From Otis tarda (Eukaryota; Chordata; Aves; Otidiformes; Otididae), in NCBI GenBank assembly GCA_026413225.1, contig CM048553.1, positions 39,534,001 through 39,598,000 of the forward strand: DNA of 64,000 nucleotides. Reading direction: 5' to 3'. Made by a program: the position numbers and the translations under genes. Positions within the stretch are counted from its first letter, which is position 1. Each line of letters begins with the position of its first letter. The notes beneath the pieces were generated by a model that saw only the letters and a list, made by a program, of their open reading frames with translations, ran no database searches and was not told where the DNA came from. Shown in pieces: positions 10,101-23,400 of the stretch.

Positions 10101-13100
10101 TGTTATACTTTCTCAGAGAGCAAATCAAAAAGAGATACAGCAAATGGCCTCATTAATTTGTATTTTTAAAAGTACAACAATTTTGTGCATGGTTATACTA
10201 TAAAATGACAACTGAAGTTCTATAATTACCTCTTGTGTCTATCTAATATGGTCTGTTTCCAAATTAAGTAATGTACTTCCATATCCTTATTTACAATCTT
10301 CTATGATCAGTCTAATCTGAAGAGCAAGCTAATTCCTACTTGCTCACAGTCAATGGTGATAATTTGATGATTTTCTATTTGTAGAACAACTTCTCAATTC
10401 AGATTTGTGTTCCAATTAAAAACTTGTCCAAGTATTAACAAACAGAACTTTGTACCTAAGCAGCATAACACTTTTTCTTTTCTTTTTTTTTCCATACCAA
10501 TCACATGGATTCAGTTTTCCAGTTACTTGAGTTACCCCTGAGGGGTGATCAAAAGGTACATGATGAGAACATATGGATTTAAGATTATAAAATTTGGTGT
10601 CAGTGTGCTTCCATGTGGGTAGAACAGGTTGTGTTTTTTGAATCATCGTCAGCAGTTGGTACAGAACTGAAAGCCTTTATACACAGTGATCTTCCCAGAC
10701 TGCAGGGACAGATAGCTTGCATTCCTCCCTCGCTCCCACCCAGCAACCCCTGTCATATGTTTTTTTTGCTCATAAACAAACTGGTGAGGTCTTCCAGGTT
10801 GACCCAATGCAGTAACACTTTCTGCAGCTTTGTCATCAAATTCTGTTAATTCTATGTCTCATTCAGATTGAATCCTTCCTTTCTAGACTAGTCAATATGC
10901 TGCTTAATCATAATCATGGTTATCACAAAAACTTCAAAGCTAGCAAAGCAAGTCTTGCCCACTGATGCTGCTCAATGGTTCTTCCCAAAATGGGCTCACA
11001 GAATTACTACAGTGTCAGATGTGGGGAAACAATGGCTGAGCTTTCCAGGGGGAGGATGGTATTGATGAGACTCCAGAATCAGAATGATCCACGTCCCAAA
11101 GACAAAAGCCTGTGGCCAAAGAAGGGTGAAGGACCCGAACTGTGATAAGCACTGATCAACATTAAAGAGGTTTTCGAGTAGTGACAGTGGAAAAGCTGGT
11201 GACCTGTCAAACTCTACCCTCTGAAGGAGTGGAGATGTGGTGAAGGTGGTCTAGCTCTTTCTGCTAGAGATCAAGTTAGTCAGCCAGAGGAAAACTTCCA
11301 GAGATACATATATAGTTGGTCTTCTATTATGCAGACTCATTTTGCCCTTTTGTTTATGTCTTTGGATAAGTAAATAATGTGTTATTGTGAATGAATCATG
11401 TATTTGTCACTGTAAAAGTACTCTGTCAACCCAAGAAAAAATCTTGCTTGTTCTCAGCTCAGAGCACACAGAAAGCAAATGCTTTCCTTTCTGTACTTGT
11501 GTCTGTAAGACATGGCCTGCATGGCAGCCTGTTGTAGCTCTGTTACTAAAAAAAAAGGCAAATGTGATTTTTAATATAAACCAAGGGTCAGATGTTGGAA
11601 TCTATGTTGTGCTGTTGCTCCTCAATGGAAGTAACCAGGAGGCTAGATTAAGCAGCTACTTGAAAACTCTTTTCCTCTTCTTCTGGTATAAGTGTTGGGG
11701 GTATAGAAACTCATAATTTAAGGTTGTTTAATTTAGATGATCTTTGCTTTCAGCAGCTATAGCAACTTCTGGAGCTGAAGTTGGACCTGAAAGACCTAGA
11801 ATTGGAGGGGGTTCAGAGGCATCTTAAGACCACATTTCTTAACTAATTCTTGAAGAATCTACTTCAAGGGGGGGAAAAAAAAGTGTGCAGGTGCCATTTT
11901 TAATGTCCAGTCACTGGATTATTCTTTAAAATAATGAAAATACGTTATTCCTGTATGTTTTATTCAGAAAGCATGTTACTGTTAGAGAAAATACTGGTGT
12001 ATTTGAATTGTCAGGTGATATTATCTTGTTTTTCTCTAGGCAGAAAGAAGTGAAAATCACAATCCTGCAGTGCATCCATTCAGAAGGCTATGTAACTCAT
12101 TAAGCCCACCACTTTTAAGTCTAAGGTTCCAGGTTAATGCTCATAAATGTAAACTTAGACTAGTAGCCCACACTGTTATTTCAGAAGCAATATATTTGAA
12201 TTCAAGATAAGCATTTGAAATTTAAGATTGGAAAAGAATCATTAAATAAGGGATTTTTTTTTTTCTGAATAATACAAGAATATTATCCTTACTATTGTTT
12301 CTGGATAGAATTTTATATATGAGCTAAGAAACCTGATATTCAGTGCAACAATCAAAACAAATCTGTATATTTCAAGTGACATATATTTGAATGAATATAT
12401 ACCTTGTCAATGGATTACAGAAGAAACTCTTTAGAGTTGTTTCTAAATCTTAAATGATTATCAGGATTTCCACTAGAGATGTTCTGTAAATCTACTGTCT
12501 TTTTCTTCTCTGAATGTGTGATACTTTTTTATTCTCTGATAAAGTTTCAATGAGTAAATAGGGTTGCTCTGAAAATAGATTTATCTTATTGTTATTATTG
12601 CATTTATACATTCAATCTCTATTTTATCCCATTTTTATTTTGTTCATGCAGGTAGCAAGTTTATGTACCTTCTCAGTAGTTTTGGATGCAAAGAAAACGT
12701 ACTCAGAGATTGTTCAGAGCAACAGAACAACAGAAACACAACAAAAACACTGCCTCAAGCACATGTAGGAGTGTAAGCAAATGTATATATATGAATATAT
12801 TACAATAAATCAGGAAAGGTATGGGTTTACAGAGTATTGACCACTGTGAGTACTGTTCTGATGTAATGAATTTTGAAAGAGAAGTTGCATGTATTACATC
12901 AGCTGTAGCCTGGAAAAGGTGAACACAGGCAATTGCTATGGTAGTTCTGTATTTTCATAAGCTAGCTTAGCTTACTTTGTGTTAAAGTGAGTAGAGGTAA
13001 AGAGAAGTTAAGGAACAACCTGCTCCCAAAGTAATGTTGTCTCCTGCCCACTAAATCTAAAAATAAATAAATATGAAAGAGAAAAAAGAAAGGTGGGAGG

Positions 13101-16100
13101 GATAAAGAAACAAACAAAGTGTTCTCAAGCTGCAAACAGGAGAGAGATTCCCTCAACAGTAAGAGAAGTCTTCTTTTGGAGTTTCTCTTGCCAACTGCTT
13201 CTGGCTCCTTCTGTTTTCTGGGACTGACAATAGTATTCAAAGGCTTTGGAACAGGTGTTGTTCTTAAAATACTATCATATTCAACATCAAACTTGACATT
13301 ATATATCTTCTGAGCATCCCTAAAGCTTAATGCTGGGGTGTCAAACATTTCAAGGACAGCTGAAGACAATTGCATTATGGAGAAATACCTCATCTTCCCT
13401 GTTCATCTTAGATGCAGGACTTGTTTTAAGAAGTATGGTCCAGTATCTTCTGATGTTGCAGTGATTTGCCCCTGTTCAAGGAAAGATTGTTTCTTTGTTG
13501 TTTATGAAGATCAGTGAGCTCTGGTAGGAGCACATTTAAGGAAGAAAGCAAATAAGCAGTAATGAGGATAGTCAAAGGAACTCTCCTAAAAGACTTCTAG
13601 AATGTTCCCTCTCAAGTGGAATGAAGGAGGTAACTCATTCTATAGTTAAGTTTGTCCATCTTTGAGAAATTAGGAAAAGTATTGAAAATACAAGTAAAAC
13701 AACTGCCATCACTCCAGGTTTTTCGCTGAATTTTGTAATGGCAAATTGGCAACATGCAAAGTCTTTTTTTTTTTTTTTTGTCAAAATGAAAGAAAATAAA
13801 GCCCAATTTTAAAAATGTTTTCCCTAACTATTCTTTCAGTGAAGCTGATATGAAATGTATTTCTGTCATAATAAAATATTTTACTTCAGTTAGAACAGAA
13901 ATGTTCAGGTACAACTTTTACCACGGTGTTACAGAATTTTGCAAATCCCTGTGATAACTTTTAAGTATTTTGCAACTAGAGGCTTTCTTTTTCTTAGAGT
14001 GACTGTAGATGTGTCCCACTGAGCTGATTGAAACTGTATCAGTATCTTATTTAGGTAAATAAATAAGGAGTCTGGCCCAAGACCTTAAGTAACCTTTCCA
14101 AATAATACCTTAGCTTATTTTTTCTAGTAAAGATGTTCCAAAAATATTCATGCACTAAATACAAACACTTTTCCTTAGTACCAACTGCAAAACAGAAATG
14201 CAAAGAACTTGTATCTGTGTCTCGGGAAATATGAGTTTATATGCTCTTAAAAGCAAAATATGAAATATCAGGAAATTATTTCCTTTTGGTATCACAGTAT
14301 TTGACAAATAATTAAAAGAAATTAACACAAGTTTTAACAAAGAAAATGATTCATAGATCAGCAAACAGGAAAAAAAAAAGAAGAACATTTGTTGTCACAA
14401 AGTGGTTCTTTGTTCTTTTTTTTTTTTTTAATCGGTCCGTAATAACACTTTAAATACATACATACATGGAGTCTGAGGTAAATCTTTCTTATACCAAAAG
14501 AAGAAATGGAAGAAAAACAACTATGACACCATCTAGCTTGAATTTTGTTTAATAAAGGCATTTAATATATTATTGTTTTTAATTTTACCATAAAGAAAAC
14601 ATAATGCAAGGGATTTTGTTTACAGTAAAGAAATTAAATAGCAGTATTTAGATGTATTACCTTTGGGAGGATTTAGGCAGTTTTGAGGTGATATTATACC
14701 AAGCTATAATTGTTCCCTTTTGAAAATAAGATGGCTTCCAGTGTGCCAGCACTGAATTCACTTTTTCTCGAGGCATTACTTAGGACCTCTAGGAGTCCAT
14801 GCTCCAGCTCTTAGGACTTTTAAGGGTTGAAACTTGCCAAAGTTATTCTACTTTTGTAGAAATTTGTATGAATATGATTTGAATCTATAGAAATACAGAA
14901 AGATTCATCTGTACAGCATGGACCTGAAGCTTTTCTGGTGCCCTTTTCTTTTTGCCTTTCATCTCCCTCAGCAGCTTGTTATGATATGTGACTAGACATC
15001 TTATTCCAAATGTATGAAAGAGAACTCTAAGCTGGTCATTTTGTAATTTATTTGATTTTTACAATGACAAAGTTGTCCCAAGACAAATAGCTCAATTTTT
15101 TTTTTTCCGAAATGTTAGATATCTCCTGTGATGAGAAGAGTATGTCTTTGCATAAATTGTACCTTTTCTCACATTTTGGGATTAATGATGATAAGAAACG
15201 TAATTGGAATATTGTATTGTTTTAGTTTAAAATATTTAGTTTAAAATATTCTTGTAAGAAAAACAAACTTATTTCTGGTATATCAAACACCTTCTTTGAT
15301 GGGTAAAAGAACTTCAATAAATCAATAATAATCACAGTGAATCAGCAATAGGTTGATTTTTTTTTTTTAGTGATCCAATTTAAAGTACACAATATTTTAA
15401 TCTATTACTTTCTTTTGAATATAGGGATTAAGTTTATGAGATAAGACAGTCATTGCATTTACTAAACAGCATTGTTTCTTTATTGAGTTGAAAGATCTTA
15501 AGACTAGGAGTTTGGACTTACACTTCAAGTGGGAAGAAGTGAAACCTACGCTTATAGAATCACCTGTTAGACATCTCAATAATTAAAATTTCAAAGTAGA
15601 AAAGGATAGTTAATAAGTATTAATGGAAGAAGTTGAGCTACATTTTTGCCAATAATAAGGAAAGTTAACAGAATCACCGATCTTCAGAGGAAAATATGTA
15701 GCTATGGGTTGTGACTGTTTCAGTGATGTAGTAATTGAACGATGATGGAAGAAAAAATATGAGAGAATAGTCCAGTTAGATACTATATTTTGGGGACTAT
15801 TCAAAGTCTTCCTGTAAAGTAGTGTTTGTGATTTTAAAATATATGGTGACTTTAATGGCCCTGTTTGAAACAGAGCTGTGCTACAATACAATATGGACAA
15901 GTTTCTTCTTAGTCATTGGAAGCAGAAAGCAGGATGCATTAGACATTCAGAATCTTTTTATTATCTTTTTATGGTGTTACAAAAATATTTACCTAAATTT
16001 TCTTTTTAAAGTACACTTATATGAGATTTTTAGAATTCATCAGGACAGTGGCTCTGCTGATACTGTCTTGCAGAGTATGCGTCTGAGAGTGGTTAGAGCA

Positions 16101-16314
16101 CAGTGTGCTCCATGCATCTGTTACCACCAAATTCTTGCCTCGAACTAGATAAAAAATGGCTTTTACATCATACAACACTGAGTCTTTCTCTAAGGAAAAG
16201 GGTAGTAGCTTGGCAACCTCGCATCTGTTATGTGAACTCACTGCAGTGCAGTATCAGACAAAAGATGAAGGATTCATCCTTTCCACACTTACAGGTGTGC
16301 TAAAGTTGTGCTGG
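7126..16314 (+). other. KCNH8: KCNH8 intron 1, 5' part, mostly featureless
   Basis: AT-rich intronic sequence with scattered homopolymers, for example a T run at 13764-13779, and a short 14-bp tandem repeat at about 15222-15250. The only stretch with protein-like composition is at 13119-13500 on the minus strand, listed separately. No exon of KCNH8 and no clear transposon was recognised. Confidence 0.6.
13119..13500 (-). pseudogene. Unidentified coding-like remnant
   Basis: On the minus strand one reading frame stays open from about 13490 to beyond 13119 with a single internal TGA at about 13412. Its composition is protein-like rather than the F/L/S/K/I mix of translated AT-rich DNA. Segments include EQGQITATSEDTGPYF, then after the stop FDTPALSFRDAQKIYNV, and a basic stretch SPRKQKEPEAVGKRNSKRR. 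A neighbouring frame upstream also reads as charged and glutamine-rich. I do not recognise the protein. It could be a decayed retrocopy, an exon of an unannotated antisense gene, or chance. The downstream part (below about 13110) becomes hydrophobic and looks non-coding. No poly(A) tail is seen. Confidence 0.3.
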
Positions 16315-16926
16315 TGTCCTGGTTTCAGTTGGGATGGAGCTATTTTTTTTTTTTTCCCCCAGTGGCTGCTGTGTTTTGGATTTAGTATGGGACTTGATAT
16401 GCAAAAATGTTGATAATACGCTGATGTTATTGTCTATTGCTAAGAGATCACAGGACTGTTTATCAGCTTCCCAGCCTTTGCTACTGTGCAAGTGCAAAAA
16501 ACTGGGAAGGGTATAGCCAGTACAGTTGACCCAAACTGGCCAAAGGAAGTATTCCATACCATGTCATGCTCAGTATATCAGTGGGGGATGGCCGGTAGGC
16601 AGTTCTCTCCTGCCTGAGATTGTTCTGGGATCGATCTCAGTTTCATTCTGTGATTGCTGGTTGGGATGAACTGTCAGCCATTGAGTCATCAGGTGGAGAG
16701 AAGTTGTGCATCATTCACTTTGTATATTATCTCTGTATTTTATTATTATTATCATCATTATTTATGTATGTTATCTTTATATTTTCCTTTGCTGTCCTAG
16801 TTAATTGTCTTTATCTCAATCCACGAGTTTTCCCTTTCTGATTCTCTCCTCCATTCCCCTGGGGAGGAGGAGGGCAAGTGAGTGGCTTCATGGTATTTGG
16901 TTGCAAACGAGGGTGAAAATATGACA
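16315..16926 (+). mobile_element. Solo LTR of an avian ERVL-type endogenous retrovirus
   Basis: The element begins TGTCCTGGTTTCAG and ends ATGACA, so it has TG...CA ends. It follows the layout I know for a very common bird ERVL LTR: a TTTTGGATTTAGTATG block, AATGTTGATAA, GACCCAAACTGGCCAAAG, TTCCATACCATG, a TATA-like CAGTATATCAG at 16571-16580, an ATT-rich stretch near 16740-16760, and CTTTATCTCAATCCACGAG near the end. The flanks are GCTGG (16310-16314) and GTTGG (16927-16931), a 5-bp target duplication with one mismatch, as expected for ERVL. No internal retroviral genes adjoin it, so it is a solo LTR in the same orientation as KCNH8. The family name is from memory of its consensus and was not searched. 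Confidence 0.88.
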
Positions 16927-18027
16927 GTTGGTTAAAGCCTACTTCCAGATTTTCTTCTGGTAGAGTGCAGGTTTGCACCCAAATATTTTCAGTAGCTCTC
17001 ACATCCCTATAAAAGCTTGTCATTTTTCCCTTTCTGAATCTGTGGATTTTGTCTTCAAATTCATTAACAAATACAGATAATTATTTGTTAACTCATTTTC
17101 ATATCTGCAGCCAGTAGCCATAAGTGACCTGTCAATTTTGAAAAAGCAGGCTGTTCTCCTTTAAGATGTATTAAAATCCTTAAGAAAAAAAAAAAGATTA
17201 TAAGTGACCTTAAATACAAAATTATTTTTTATATATTTTATGAACTGGAGTGATGAATAATTTTCAGAGGTAAGGAATAGTCTTATGTGGTAAATTGTAC
17301 GAGTCATCTTTAGCCAAGAAAGAAAATGAGGGAGCAGCTGCAAAGAAGCAGTGATTGACTGATGAGATTGCTGAGTAAGCAGCAGGTAATGCTTTGGAAT
17401 GAATTAAATGATGGTAGCACAGTGGGAAGCTTCACTTCAGTTCAGAGTATGGCCAGGGGAATGTTCTTGTGAATTACTACAGTCAAGAGAGCATTAAAAG
17501 CACTGTTTTCTCTCTTCTCAGAGAACAAATTACCTGTGGTCCTACCTAGCACTTGGTGGAAAGCCATCTGGCAGTCTTGGGTGTCATAGGCCAACATGTC
17601 TTCATTAGCTTCTTTGTGAATGTTTAGCCACTAAAACCAGCAAATTAAAGTCTTCATTTCATCATATTGTAACTTCTAGCTGGTGGATATAGGGGGCAGG
17701 AAGCAACTAAAAAGTAAGTTAAGTAGCTGATGCGATAAAAAAGCACAGTAAGATTTGACTATGACAACCTATATATTTTTTTTATTTTACTTTTTTTATG
17801 AAGGACTACATTTATAAATTACTACTTTCATAAAAAGGTATGATGAACTAGGGGTTTTTTTTGTTGTTGTTTTAACTGATTTTAGGGATTTTTATGTGTG
17901 AATGACTGGATAGCACATGATCTTGTCTTTCATAAACCTGCTTGTAGTACGTCTGAAAGTCTGCTGTGGTTCTCATGTTTGTCATCTGTCCTGCCTCTCT
18001 CCCAGAAGTTCCCACTCCTGCTCTCAG

Positions 18028-18202
18028 GGTGGATCGGATCTGGCCAAACAGCTGCTGAGCAGCTACAGATCTTATCCTGGCAGTGAACAATCCCAGCTTA
18101 ACTCCACATGGAGGGCTGTGAATTACAGCAATTCAGTGCTGTTTCCCCAAGCAACTAATCGATCCCCACAGCAGAGACAGAGATCAGCAAGAGTCAGCAT
18201 GG
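18028..18202 (+). other. Splice-bounded open stretch, candidate cryptic or cassette exon
   Basis: A pyrimidine-rich stretch ending CTGCTCTCAG at 18027 precedes this 175-base segment, and GTAGGT follows it at 18203. One frame is open throughout (58 codons) with mixed composition, for example DLAKQLLSSYRSYPG. If joined to KCNH8 exon 1, which ends in phase 1, it would be read in another frame and meet a TGA at about 18084-18086, so it would act as a poison exon. I recognise no protein family. Splice-like signals occur often by chance in introns, so this is weak. Confidence 0.15.
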
Positions 18203-20423
18203 GTAGGTGAAAATCATGGCAGACATTTAAGCTTATTAGTCATAATTCTTTAGACAAATAAAGCAGGCTGCTGTTGAGCCATTTTCATACTGCCATGAGC
18301 AAGATCCAGATGGGGACCTGGGGTTTTCATTCCAATTGCAACTCAGCGCTAATAGTAAAAGCGGATAGTGGAAGCAGTAGCTCTTGGAGAAATGCAAAGA
18401 GACTTTGTTGCCTGCCTCCAGTTGGAGCTATCTGAATTGCTCCTTTCCCTCCACTTGTGTCCTAACTAAACAGAATAATTGTGTATTAGAGATGCACTTT
18501 CTCTTGACCCCAAGAGTACCTTTAGGAAAGCAATTATCTATCTGGACCTTTCAACACTTTGATTTTTCAGGTATGCTTATAAATACAGAAACATATCTGC
18601 AGGTGATAACCTGCTTTAATTACAGAAAAAAGCATACTTCGGTTCGGAGAAATAGTTCATGTATTCATCTTTCTGGCGAAGAGAGTCTTCTGAGAACGAT
18701 TGCTTGAACCGTCAGGGCAGCTGCAGGCCTTCTGTTTGTGTATTTTGTGGTGAATAATTTTAACATTACTAATTTCTACTGTCTTTTTTGTGAATTTGGT
18801 TTTTTTTAAAACGTAGATAATCATAACCTGATGTGATATCAATCTCACCTGCAATATAACAAATCACTGAAGTAAGAACTTCATATAAATAGGCATGATC
18901 ATTCACACAAATCGTGAGACAAGGAAAAGATTTCTTCCAGTACAGACAAGAGTCAGAGGGAGAAAAGAAAAACAGCCACCATGTGCATCATTAAGTAAGG
19001 TGCAAAGTATAGGTAAATTGTCCAACTGACAGTCTCACAAATAACAATTAAATAGTACAAGGAATGTCTTCCAAGAAAGTGGGAGACCAAGTTCAAGTAA
19101 TTACTAGCTGCCTAAATAAATAAATAATCTGGAACTACAGTAATTCATTCACCTTTTACCCTTATTCTACTTTTTAAAACACATTTCCCTTTTATGACTC
19201 CTCTGTACCCAGCGTCTTCCCACTAACAGGAAGAAAGACAAAGGCCAGAAAGCCCAACAACAGAAATACTGTATAATCCACACCGTGATGGATACATCCT
19301 AATAAGACAAGTTTTGGGAGATACCTGAAATAATTACAAGCAAAGCTAAGAGGTTAGAAGTAATTGGGAGAATTACACTAGGTTTTTTTTTCCCAGCCTG
19401 ATCTGGTTGATATGTCATCTTATACAAACTGTCATTGAAAAAAAACGTACTTCCAGGGGTACAATTAGAGGTTACAAGACACTTTCTGTCACCATTGCAC
19501 ATTCTGTTCTATGTTGGGCTGACTTTCCAAGACGAGCAAGAATGAAGGGAGAGAAACAGTTTTTGTATATATATCATGCAGGTATTGTCTCAACCTTTTT
19601 GATGCTCAGAAGTGCATAAAACTGATTACTCATGTTTAATTAAAATGTACATAGTAATAACTCTAAAGAAAATATTTTTCTAAAGTGAAGTTAATGAGAA
19701 AGAATCTTTGTAATGGTGTTTCTTAGTTTGATAGTTGCTGGTTTTCTAGCTATTAAACTTTAACATTCTGCTGTGCAGAGCACAGTGATTTTATTTCATC
19801 TGTTTTAATGTTCAGAGTATTGTAGCAGTTTGCATAGCACTTGAATGTTTCGGTGTTCATTTATCATGGTTAATTCATGCCTTCCAGGGAGAGTTTATGA
19901 ATGGTAAAATAAACTAAATATAATAATAGAATAGTTTGCTCTTGAAAGCAGGTGCTTCCTGATAGCTTTTCAGGCTTGGCAAGCAGAGCTTGTGGCAGTA
20001 AAACACTGCAATGAGCATTCTGATAGCTTGGCTGTGGAAAAAGCCAAATATTTGCTATTTGACAGACCTCACCAGTATCTTCAGTAGATAAGACAAATCC
20101 ATCTTGGGCCACATGACATGGAATATTTCTTGGACAGAGGATGCAAAGTGGAAAATGCTCTCCAACCAAACTCGATCCAACTGCATGGCATGCTGTTCTC
20201 CTGCAGGTAAGCACCAATGCTGCTCTTGTTTCAGGAACCCATGTGGCAGATTAGCACATGCTTAGCAGATGTTATTAGCACATGCTACCAGGGCTGGCAG
20301 CAACGTTTACAATTCGGGCACCTGACAGGAAAGGACCTGAGGTACTGCTCTGTCTGATATTCAGGCCTAGTGCTGGGATTATAAAGCAAGAGCCAAGAAC
20401 GTTTCTCTATATTATCAAGAAGA

Positions 20424-20457
20424 TAAAATAATCCCCAGAAGGTAAAATAATCCCCAG
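20424..20457 (+). repeat. 19-bp tandem duplication
   Basis: TAAAATAATCCCCAG occurs at 20424-20438 and again at 20443-20457, a period of 19. It looks like a small local duplication in the intron. Confidence 0.8.
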
Positions 20458-23400
20458 GAATAAAAAAAAAGCTGTATCCGTAGAAATTATATTTCTTCCT
20501 GCCAGTACTGCCACCCAGCACTAAGGAATATATTTGTTATTGTTGTTAAATTCTGAGTGCTTGCTGAATGAAGTTGTACTCACACTTATAATCAAGCATA
20601 TGGAAAAAAAAACCCCAAACCAAAATCAAACCAAAAAGCTTCATGTGGTTCTGAATGAAAATATTTTTCTGATTTTTTTAATTATTTGAAATTTTGGATC
20701 AATTCTGATATTTTATCAGGTTTTAAGCTTAAAAAGTAGTTTTCAGAAGCCTTTTGTATTGTTACTCAAGAAAAGTCATGATAATCAAAATAGCCTCAGG
20801 ATCTCTAGTAGTATCTAGATTATCACATCTGGTAGTATCTAGTTTGGTTGCTCAAATATAGTGGTAAAAGACTTGATAATTGTAACAGAAGAGAAATAGA
20901 GAAGTTACAAGAACTAAGGTCGTATCTTACTTCCACAAGTGCGAACTACTACCAGAGTTGTGGTTATGAGACTTCCACAACCAAAAGCCACCATTACACC
21001 ATACCTATCCCATTCTTGCTGTGAAAGGGATATATTTCATATATACATATATACATATTTCATATACACCCTTAATTATTTCTGTAGAATAGTTACTTTA
21101 TGTGAATGGGTTATTGTACACAAAAAGCATCTTTCTATCCTTACCCTGTGTTTCCAAAATTACTCTCATAAAAAAATATCCTAACAAGACCAGGCTAGTA
21201 GAAAGTATTAAACTTTGCTTAAACTTGACAATCCTGAAGGGATAAAGCACAGAATTAGATAGTCTAGGTCACAGAAACTCGTCTTGCATTAGAAAGAGAA
21301 AATCTCTCTTTTTCTAATCTTGGAACATTCTCAATCACAGACTTTAAAGAAATGAAGAGGACTTTTCATGACAAGGGGTTTGTAACAACCTACATTATGA
21401 TGAAACATCATGTTTATAAGGAGGGAGTCTATCTTTACTTGCAGTGCATATTTTTCACGACATTAATGCTCAGCCAGCAAGAAAAAATACTTTTCATATA
21501 AGTGTTTTAAATGTCCAGGAGGAAAAAATGTACTTTCTACTTTCAAATAAGTTCTTCTAATAATGCAGCTTTCAGACCAAAAGTAAGAAGAAAATGACAT
21601 AAATGTTTAAAAAGAAAAAAAAAATCCAGGACTAAAAGAAGATAACCCAAATAAGCTTAACAACAATTAAAATGTGGTAATAATTAATTTCTATATTTTA
21701 TCACATTGACATGTTTGTTATTTCATAACTTCAGGATTACTGTGTTGTATTCTAGCACACTTTCAGCAGCATCAAGAGCACGTGAGGAGTCAACAGTGGT
21801 TTTTACTGGTATTGACTCAATTTTCTGAGGCACAGCTGAATTTGTTTTCAGTTTACTGAAAACAGAAATATAACTACTATGAATACTCTAAGGTTTCATG
21901 GTCTATCTTCCTGGTTTCTAAATGATCAAGACCAGTACCTCCTAGCACTCTAGCCATATACGCATATATAATCTATTTCTCCAAGGTATTGTCTTTTGCA
22001 CCTCCTTACACTCAGTCTAGGCACCAGCAGCCCAACCTGCCTTTCCCGCAAGACAGTTCTTGACTCAGCTCAGATCAGTTGGAAAATTCCTTTTGCTAGT
22101 GGTGAAAAAGCTATCCTCAAAGTGTGGGGAAGATCAGTTGTTTATTTATTTACCAGGCTAACTGTTTAAGTACTGAGACTTTTTATTTCCATAAATAATA
22201 GACATTGTCATGGATGTCTCATGGGACCTACAGCACTAGCCAGAGTTCTTCTCCATGACTGAATTATAAACTCAGTGATGAGAAATGTGAACCTTTAGAC
22301 CCTATCCCTGAACTGGTCAATTTTAATAAGCATTGATCATAGTATTAAACCAAAGGGACACCTAGAAAGTTTCTTTGTATAATCCGTTTTAAAAATATAT
22401 ATATATTTTGTTCCTTAGTTTCACAAAGTGCTGAAATTCTAACATTTAAAATTTGCTGAAGTATCAGATACAAAAATCTCTCTTCAGCTTTTGCAAATAT
22501 GTGAAAGGGGGAACAAGCGATTTTGTGTGCCAAAGAACCAATGAAGCCTTATTTCCTTTTGCAGTTCAGCTCCCATATGAATTTTCTGAAATCCAATAAA
22601 GTCAAGCTGACACTGAAGCTTTGTGAAAACGGGGCATGAATAATTTCTCTCCTGGCTGTTTTATGAAACTTATATCACCTCAGCACCCTTCAGACCTCTT
22701 CTCCCCTGTTAAACATTGCTCAAAAGAGGCAGGAGATTTAGTGTCCGGAAGGAAAAAGATGGGGGGAAATGAGATGTGCATGGGGAACACATCCGCTTAT
22801 GTTCCGTTTGCTTTATTACAAAAAAGCAGCAACAAATTAAAACTTTCTAGAGAGATTCAGAAAGTACAGGCAATCAACAGGAATTTAAGTAGCACCCTTT
22901 ATAACATTCTGAAGTAGGCACTTAACTGACTCCACATTTATGATTTCCAAGTTCAGATGTATTTGGCTTCAGCATCGTAAAATAAATACTTGCTACAATA
23001 ATTCTAACTTTATTGTTCTGAGGGAAGAAATTAATCATTTGAAATGTTGAGAAGATGTATAATAGTCATATGTGCTAGTAGTCCCTCTTGCTATTTTAGA
23101 TCCGAGCCTTTTCTTAGAATTGCCTTCCTCCCTTTTTAGCTAACAAATTTCTCAGTCACTGCCCCTCTCACAAGTGTGAATAGAAGAACTGAAGATGGGC
23201 TTTGTACAATTGGTTGTTTGGGAGCGGGCTTTGAGTGATTCACTTGATTCACTTACCTGATGAAAGCAGCTCTGAAAGCTAGGGTGAATTTGTCACTATG
23301 TTTTGTTTTCCTTAACTGGTTTAAGTTATTTACAGAATAGAGTAGAGGAAAGTGCTTTTCTCTCTTTTAACTGCAGAGGGAATCTTGCATTCCTAATCTT

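Noticed and set aside
12847-12870. GTACTGTTCTGATG, resembling part of the expected KCNH8 exon 2
   Set aside because: The surrounding bases do not encode the PAS domain sequence and contain stops, so the match is chance.
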